A DNA stretch of 19,996 nt from RGIG6353 sp964558655 (GTDB taxonomy: Bacteria > Bacillota > Clostridia > Oscillospirales > SIG627): contig CAZLEX010000029.1 of NCBI GenBank assembly GCA_964558655.1, forward strand, positions 1 through 19,996, read 5' to 3'. The notes under the pieces are model-generated. The model searched no databases and was not told the origin of the DNA. It worked only from the letters and a program-made list of their open reading frames with translations. Of the stretch, positions 6,947 through 11,826 are shown piece after piece (within the stretch, counting starts at the first letter, position 1; each line of letters starts with the position of its first letter). Made by a program: the position numbers and the translations under genes.

Positions 6947-7231
6947 TTATTTTTTTAATCTTTCGGCACTAAGACTGACTATACGCATCGTTTCTTCATG
7001 TGGGCGTGCAATTACAAGAGACGCACAGGGTTTCTTTATTGCAAATTTTACAGCAGCCTCAACCGCCGCAGTAACAGCCGAAACATCTCCCTCAATAATA
7101 AGAGTTACCAACCTGCCGCCTAATTTTCTTTCCCATGTAACAAAATTTACATTTGCCGCCTTGCACATTAAGTCAAGAGCGTCAATTGCCGCCGCAACAC
7201 CGGAAATTTCAATAAATCCAAGTGATTTCAT
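6947..7231 (-). CDS. BMC-H hexameric shell protein, divergent paralog 3
   Basis: About 94 residues from ATG 7231 (MKSLGFIEISGVAAAIDALD), with GAGG 6 bases upstream; a TTG 24 bases earlier is less likely. The single BMC domain contains IEGDVSAVTAAVEAA and the VIARPH strand typical of the family. The pore-loop motif is RKLGGR rather than KIGSG, which adds positive charge near the central pore, so its permeability probably differs from the PduA-like copies. Several Cys are present (one in the LMCKAAN helix, one in KKPCAS). It lies 12 bases upstream of the long BMC-H start in the transcript. Confidence 0.93.
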   Translation of the reverse strand: MKSLGFIEISGVAAAIDALDLMCKAANVNFVTWERKLGGRLVTLIIEGDVSAVTAAVEAAVKFAIKKPCASLVIARPHEETMRIVSLSAERLKK

Positions 7232-7241
7232 ATATACCTCG

Positions 7242-7556
7242 TCAATTCTTATCAAAGCCGCTGAGTTTAAGCATTTTTTCGGTATCTTCCTCTACACTGG
7301 CTATTATATGGTGTGAAACCACTCCGCTTACACGGTTTGCCGCTTCACAAGCTGCATCAACTGCGGCATTAACGGCATCAACGCTTCCGCGAAATTTTAC
7401 AACAACCAAAAGCGGTACCGGAAGTGAATCCGCATTTGCAGGTTTATTTTTATCAAACTTCTCAACTGTCACATCTGCCGCTTTACAGCCGGCATCACAC
7501 GCCGCAAAGGCCGCAACAAGACCGTAAACTTCAACCATTCCTACTGCTTTTTTCAT
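7242..7556 (-). CDS. BMC-H hexameric shell protein, divergent paralog 4 with enlarged pore loop
   Basis: About 104 residues from ATG 7556 (MKKAVGMVEVYGLVAAFAACD). The BMC fold is evident from VGMVEVYGLVAA, CKAADVTV, GSVDAVNAAVDAACEAA and the closing HHIIAS strand. Between the pore strands it has FDKNKPANADSLPVPL instead of the short Gly-rich pore loop, an insertion of roughly nine residues with no Gly-Ser-Gly motif. The start lacks a clear Shine-Dalgarno but lies 14 bases after the alcohol dehydrogenase stop, so translation may be coupled. GTG at 7568 is an alternative start. Its stop overlaps the leader of the next BMC-H gene. Confidence 0.9.
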   Translation of the reverse strand: MKKAVGMVEVYGLVAAFAACDAGCKAADVTVEKFDKNKPANADSLPVPLLVVVKFRGSVDAVNAAVDAACEAANRVSGVVSHHIIASVEEDTEKMLKLSGFDKN

Positions 7557-7570
7557 AAATTTCAACACCG

Positions 7571-8776
7571 TCAGTCGTTAACGATTGCAATCTTCAAACC
7601 TTCCATTTTCAGGTTTGTTTTGAGTGCGTCATTAATTTGAGATAAAGGAAATTTATGCGTAATAAGCTTCTGCATCGGTATGCCAATCTCTTTTGCACGC
7701 TTAAGAAAATCAAAAGTCGTTACATAATCACGCAAAGTATATGTCCATGATCCTACAAGATTAATCTCTTTCTGGCAAAGGTCAAAATGAGGATTTATTG
7801 TAGAATCACCACCGTTAACGAAAAAGCCCAATTCACAAAGTCCGCCGCCTGCCCGAATGAAGCTGTACACATTTGAATGAGCAACCGCAGATCCGGTACA
7901 CTGAAAAGCGAAATCAGCAAGATGACCGTCAAACGCTTCCTTAACGGCATTAGCCAAATCCGAGCGTTCCTTATAATTCTTGAAATTTACAAATCCGGTT
8001 GCACCCATTTCTTTGGCAAAATCCAATCTCTTTTGCTCTCCGTCAACTGCAACAATATTTTCAACGCCCATAGTTCTGAGAACCGCAATACAGATAAGAC
8101 CGATAGGACCGCATCCCTGTACAACCACACGGGAATTGAATTTAAGAATTCCGGTTGTTTTAGCACGCTCTACTGCATGAATAAGAACTGCACTGGGTTC
8201 TATTAATATTCTCGAATCAAGATCAAGATGAGAAACATTAAAAACAGTTGAACCCTTTTTTATAAGTATGTAATTTGAGAACCAGCCGTTTAAGTGCTTA
8301 TCGTCGTCAGGCATAAGCCCGTAAACATCGGCAGCACCCACATTAAGCTTATTCATATCAAACATTGTAATATCCGGGTCGTCTTTAAATATCAGACAGG
8401 TAACAACCTTGTCGCCTATTTTAAGAGATTTTCCGGCACTGTCATGTTTAACATTCTTGCCGATTTTTACTATCTCTCCCGTCCCTTCATGACCTAAAAC
8501 GACGGGAATCAATCCGAAAGGATCGCGTTTGAATTCGTGTGCGTCTGTTCCGCAAACGCCGCATCCCTCAACCTTAACAAGTATTTCATCATCACTTATC
8601 TCCGGTATGGGAAATTCTTTTATTTCAAACTTTTCAAGTTCTGTCAAAACGGCAACCTTCGCGTTTTTCGGCACGGAATTTGAAGAGCTTTTTGAAGCGA
8701 TCGATGAGGAAGAATTATTCATATTGGCAATAACTTCTTTAACGATTTCTTCAATTTGCTCTGAACGAATATCCAT
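7571..8776 (-). CDS. Zn-dependent alcohol dehydrogenase with N-terminal encapsulation tag
   Basis: Medium-chain dehydrogenase/reductase of 401 residues, presumed to reduce propionaldehyde to 1-propanol (and possibly lactaldehyde to propanediol) while regenerating NAD+ in the lumen, filling the place of PduQ. Residues 1-19 form an amphipathic helix (MDIRSEQIEEIVKEVIANM), followed by a Ser/Asn-rich linker (20-38), then the GroES-like domain. Catalytic zinc ligands are Cys75 (GVCGTD) and His96/Glu97 (GHE). The Rossmann motif is GCGPIG, and AVDG after the second strand suggests NAD preference. The four-Cys structural-zinc loop of classic members is absent (only one Cys, VVTCLIF, then DDPDITMFD). 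Start ATG has AAAGGAGAT upstream. It lies 15 bases after the HbpS-like gene. Confidence 0.92.
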   Translation of the reverse strand: MDIRSEQIEEIVKEVIANMNNSSSSIASKSSSNSVPKNAKVAVLTELEKFEIKEFPIPEISDDEILVKVEGCGVCGTDAHEFKRDPFGLIPVVLGHEGTGEIVKIGKNVKHDSAGKSLKIGDKVVTCLIFKDDPDITMFDMNKLNVGAADVYGLMPDDDKHLNGWFSNYILIKKGSTVFNVSHLDLDSRILIEPSAVLIHAVERAKTTGILKFNSRVVVQGCGPIGLICIAVLRTMGVENIVAVDGEQKRLDFAKEMGATGFVNFKNYKERSDLANAVKEAFDGHLADFAFQCTGSAVAHSNVYSFIRAGGGLCELGFFVNGGDSTINPHFDLCQKEINLVGSWTYTLRDYVTTFDFLKRAKEIGIPMQKLITHKFPLSQINDALKTNLKMEGLKIAIVND

Positions 8777-8791
8777 TATTATCTATCTCCT

Positions 8792-9280
8792 TTAATTAGT
8801 TATTTCTTCAAAAATTTTGCGAGCATAAGATGAAAGTGCGGTATCTTGCTCTTCACTGCCGCCGGAAACTCCCACGGCACCGATAACATCACCTTGAGAA
8901 GCAAGAGGATCGCCACCGCCAAATACAACTATTCGTCCTTGATTGGTAAACTGTATTCCGTATAATGACTGACCGGGAAGTGCCATAGCCGAAAGCGCTT
9001 TTGTAGACATTTTCAACGCAACACAAGTATAAGCTTTATTTACGGCAATATCATAACTGGCAATAAACGCACCGTCCATTGATTCTACGGCAACTATATT
9101 ACCGCCTTTATCGGCAATTGCAACAACGGCTCTAACACCCATTTCGGAAGCTTTTTCTTCAACTTTTTCAATAATATATTTGGCAGTTTGCAAATTCATG
9201 TTAAGAAGATTTTTTTCCGAAACTCTCTCAGACATGACACGACGGACAATATCATCAATAAGTCTATCGTTATTGGTCAT
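8792..9280 (-). CDS. GlcG/HbpS-like (DUF336; PduO C-terminal-like) protein with putative cargo tag
   Basis: The 162-residue protein has a DUF336 fold visible from VAIADKGGNIVAVESMDGA, NKAYTCVALKM, GRIVVFGGGDPL and GAVGVSGGSEEQD. The family includes haem-binding HbpS and the C-terminal half of PduO; its role in BMCs is not settled, and no catalytic function can be assigned. Residues 1-20 (MTNNDRLIDDIVRRVMSERV) form an amphipathic helix very like those on the dehydrogenase and PduL, so it is probably lumenal cargo. Start ATG has AAGGAT 7 bases upstream; it follows the aldolase gene by 9 bases. In an operon without B12 enzymes a cobalamin role is unlikely; haem, flavin or metal handling are possibilities. 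Confidence 0.88.
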   Translation of the reverse strand: MTNNDRLIDDIVRRVMSERVSEKNLLNMNLQTAKYIIEKVEEKASEMGVRAVVAIADKGGNIVAVESMDGAFIASYDIAVNKAYTCVALKMSTKALSAMALPGQSLYGIQFTNQGRIVVFGGGDPLASQGDVIGAVGVSGGSEEQDTALSSYARKIFEEITN

Positions 9281-9289
9281 AGTGTATCC

Positions 9290-10090
9290 TTATTTGCCCA
9301 ACTGTGCAAGAACTTTTTTCGTAATTTCAGCAATTACATCATCTGACGCATCGTTGCAAGTACCTTTACAACTGCCGCCACAACTGTGACAACTCGGCTT
9401 CCCTGCCTTTGCATTCGGACAAATATCAGCAGGATGCTTTCCTTTTAAGCCAAACTGTCTTCTAATCTCGTATAATCTTTGAACCTGTTCATCTGTAAGC
9501 TTTTTGGGGCCTCCGAGTACTTTTGCCTGATAGAGAAGCTGTGCATAAAACTCCACAGATTCCATCTTGTGATAAGCATTGAGAAGCGAATCCGAAAAAG
9601 CAAGTGCACCGTGATTTGCCAAAAGTACAGCATCATAGTGCTGAAGATACTTTGAAACGGCATCGGGTATCTCTTCTGTCGAAGGAGTACCGTACTCGGC
9701 AATCGGCACGCATCCGAGAGCTATAACCGCTTCCGGCATGATAGGTTCTGTAAGAGGGATACCTGCTATCGCAAAGCTTGTAGCATACATGGGATGAGCA
9801 TGTACCACGCTGTTTACATCGGGACGCTCTTTGTAAACACGCATATGCATTTTTATTTCCGAAGACGGCTTAAAGCCGGGATTAGCCTGAAGAACTTTAC
9901 CGTTTGCATCTACTTTGCAAATATATTCCGGTGTCATAAAGCCTTTGCTTACGCCTGTCGGTGTACAAAGAAATTCATTATCGCTTATCTTAACGGATAT
10001 ATTGCCGTCATTCGAAGCAACCATTCCCCTGTTGTAAATTCGTTTGCCGATTTCACAGATCTGTTTTTTGATTTCATATTCCGAAGTCAT
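9290..10090 (-). CDS. fucA: Class II aldolase (L-fuculose-phosphate-type) with Cys-rich linker and C-terminal encapsulation tag
   Basis: Cleaves fuculose-1-phosphate or rhamnulose-1-phosphate to dihydroxyacetone phosphate and lactaldehyde, supplying the precursor of 1,2-propanediol. The aldolase/adducin domain covers residues 1-215: SNDGNISV phosphate loop, Glu78 (PSSEIKMH), zinc ligands His97/His99 (HAHP) and His160 (NHGA). After it come about 30 extra residues with five cysteines (Cys224, 234, 237, 241, 245; core CHSCGGSCKGTC) and then an amphipathic helix, DDVIAEITKKVLAQLGK (250-266), matching encapsulation peptides but at the C-terminus. E. coli FucA ends near residue 215. First gene after the internal promoter; start ATG has AAGGAGAG upstream. 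The substrate (fucose, rhamnose or both) cannot be fixed from sequence. Confidence 0.93.
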   Translation of the reverse strand: MTSEYEIKKQICEIGKRIYNRGMVASNDGNISVKISDNEFLCTPTGVSKGFMTPEYICKVDANGKVLQANPGFKPSSEIKMHMRVYKERPDVNSVVHAHPMYATSFAIAGIPLTEPIMPEAVIALGCVPIAEYGTPSTEEIPDAVSKYLQHYDAVLLANHGALAFSDSLLNAYHKMESVEFYAQLLYQAKVLGGPKKLTDEQVQRLYEIRRQFGLKGKHPADICPNAKAGKPSCHSCGGSCKGTCNDASDDVIAEITKKVLAQLGK

Positions 10091-10133
10091 ATTTTTCTCT
10101 CCTTCTTTGTAAATAGACTTATTTCACATTGTA

Positions 10134-10162
10134 ATTTTATCACTAAAAATACAAGATGTCAA
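10134..10162 (-). promoter_or_regulatory. Internal sigma-A-type promoter upstream of the aldolase gene
   Basis: On the minus strand TTGACA (10162-10157), 17-base spacer, TAAAAT (10139-10134), giving a leader of about 37 bases before the aldolase ATG. It splits the BMC locus: enzyme activation genes and the PduU/EutP pair lie upstream, while aldolase, shell and cargo genes lie downstream. A/C-rich stretches upstream (10181-10218) resemble the repeats at the main promoter. No terminator is visible between the EutP-like stop and this promoter, so read-through is likely too. Confidence 0.8.
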
Positions 10163-10223
10163 TAGATTAATGATGCTTTTTGTTGTATTACGCGTTTTTT
10201 TGTGGTTTTTGTTTGATTTTTTA

Positions 10224-10649
10224 TTATTGCTTTAAAAAATTCAACAATTCTTCTATGCCGTCTCCCGTATATGCGCTTGTAAAAAATATCTTCTCACAAC
10301 CACATTCTTCGAGCCACATGGCAGCCATTTCGGAATTGGCAAAGGGACTGTCCGTTTTCGTAATTATTCCGATAACGGGACGATTTGACATTCCGACTAT
10401 ATTCGGCGGAAAAAGTGAATACTGCTGTGTTGCGGAAGCAACAAGCCCGACTATATCGGATTCGTACGAATATACGGCAAGTGCACCTCCCAGTGTTTTT
10501 GTCTCGGCATACTCACCGGGAGTATCGATAATGTCATCCGAAAATAAAACATACTGTGTTTTATGATATGATAAATCACCGTTTTGCATTACGGAAATGA
10601 GAGTACTTTTACCGCTTTCGCTTTTTCCCATCAAAATAAGTCTTTTCAT
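10224..10649 (-). CDS. eutP: EutP/PduV-like small GTPase-fold protein
   Basis: The 141-residue P-loop protein has Walker A GKSESGKST (residues 8-16), DTPGEY (42-47) as the G3-like motif and ITKTD (96-100) as the nucleotide-specificity motif, typical of EutP/PduV. These proteins accompany BMC operons; PduV has been linked to shell association and movement, and EutP-type proteins have been reported to have acetate kinase activity. No other kinase is present here, so a contribution to propionyl-phosphate use is a possibility, not shown by sequence. The ATG overlaps the end of the PduU-like gene by four bases (ATGA), indicating translational coupling. Confidence 0.9.
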   Translation of the reverse strand: MKRLILMGKSESGKSTLISVMQNGDLSYHKTQYVLFSDDIIDTPGEYAETKTLGGALAVYSYESDIVGLVASATQQYSLFPPNIVGMSNRPVIGIITKTDSPFANSEMAAMWLEECGCEKIFFTSAYTGDGIEELLNFLKQ

Positions 10650-11032
10650 GTTTTAGTTATTGTACAAACAGTAAACCCGAGTGTTTCTCTCGCATAATCC
10701 ACAACAGCATTAAGCGACACATCAACCTCCGAAACCGTCCCCGTAACGATTAGTGTGCCGCTGAAGCGGTCCACAAATCCAAGTTCGACTCCCGAAGCTT
10801 TCATGGCAATATCGGCAGCGATAATCGCATATTCCGCCGGAGACATGGTGACAATCCCTATTGCTGATTTATCGGAATAATCCCGTGTCGGATCAAGTCC
10901 TAATTTTCTGTACAGAATTTTGTCCGGATTTGCGATATTATGAGCAATCGTAATCTGTTTTCCGGGCACGAGCTCCTGTATTATTCTTTGTTTGTTGTCA
11001 ACATCAAATTTTTCCAAAATATCAACACCCAT
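10646..11032 (-). CDS. pduU: Circularly permuted BMC shell protein (PduU/EutS-like)
   Basis: The 128-residue protein aligns with EutS/PduU through RIIQELVPGKQITIAHNIANP, SAIGIVTMSPAEYAIIAADIAMKASGVELGF and DRFSGTLIVTGTVSEVD. In this family the BMC domain is permuted and the N-terminal strands form a small barrel that plugs the hexamer pore. Compared with EutS it has about ten additional N-terminal residues (MGVDILEKFDVD). Its stop overlaps the EutP-like start (ATGA) and its start overlaps the activase stop by one base (TGATG), so the genes are tightly coupled. Unusually it sits with the radical enzyme rather than with the other shell genes. Confidence 0.93.
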   Translation of the reverse strand: MGVDILEKFDVDNKQRIIQELVPGKQITIAHNIANPDKILYRKLGLDPTRDYSDKSAIGIVTMSPAEYAIIAADIAMKASGVELGFVDRFSGTLIVTGTVSEVDVSLNAVVDYARETLGFTVCTITKT

Positions 11033-11826
11033 CAGCCGCCTATAACAACATTGAGGCCGTGCTTTTCGGCGGCAATTTTTAATATATTCATTTTTTCTTT
11101 GTCGGGCGACGGTAAATCTCCCATCGTATATTCCCTGCCAAGTGCAACATATTTATCATAACCGAGACGATGATAAGGAAGCAAATGCAGCTGTTTAACA
11201 TTTTTCAAACCCGCCGAAAAAGACGCTATCTCGCCGATTTCCTCTTCTGTATCGTTGAAAGTGGGTATAACGGGAATCCTTACCACAAATTCCGAAGCCA
11301 GTTGTGCTACTTTAACGGCATTTTGCAAAATCAATTCATTCTTCATCGTGGTAAACCGTTCGTGTTTCCAACTGTTCATATGCTTTATATCAACCAAAAA
11401 AGTATCAACATAGGGAATCACGGGTTCAATCATATAAAACGGTACGCATAAAGTGGTTTCAATAGCTGTATTTATTCCGTAAGATTTGCAAACTCGCAAA
11501 AGCGATTCGGCGAACTCCGGCTGACAAAATGTTTCACCTCCGGAAAGCGTAACGCCTCCGCCGCTCCTGGAATAATAAAGCATATCTTTTTTTACTGTAT
11601 CGAATATCTCACCGACCGTCACATCACGGCCTACCGTTTTTGTCGTATTTCCCTGAGTCATTGACTGAATTTCATACAACTGCGACTCCGGATTGCAACA
11701 CCAACGGCACCGCAGAATACAGCCCTTTAAAAACACAATGGTTCTTATTCCGGGACCGTCGTGAATGGAAAACTTCTGTATATCAAAAATTCTTCCGCGA
11801 GTTTCCAAATCTGAAATAATATCCAT
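11032..11826 (-). CDS. Glycyl radical enzyme activating enzyme (radical SAM)
   Basis: Generates the glycyl radical on the diol dehydratase by reductive cleavage of S-adenosylmethionine at a 4Fe-4S cluster. The 264-residue protein has the CxxxCxxC motif (Cys36, Cys40, Cys43 in GCILRCRWC), followed by CNPESQ, the SGGE motif for SAM binding (residues 95-98) and FLVDIKHMN. Between the cluster motif and VGEIFDTV there is only a short linker with no extra Cys, so the ferredoxin-like two-cluster insert present in many diol dehydratase and other GRE activases is absent; in this respect it resembles PflA. The start is ATG 11826, overlapping the dehydratase stop by one base (TGATG). A TTG one codon earlier is not preferred. 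Confidence 0.93.
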   Translation of the reverse strand: MDIISDLETRGRIFDIQKFSIHDGPGIRTIVFLKGCILRCRWCCNPESQLYEIQSMTQGNTTKTVGRDVTVGEIFDTVKKDMLYYSRSGGGVTLSGGETFCQPEFAESLLRVCKSYGINTAIETTLCVPFYMIEPVIPYVDTFLVDIKHMNSWKHERFTTMKNELILQNAVKVAQLASEFVVRIPVIPTFNDTEEEIGEIASFSAGLKNVKQLHLLPYHRLGYDKYVALGREYTMGDLPSPDKEKMNILKIAAEKHGLNVVIGG

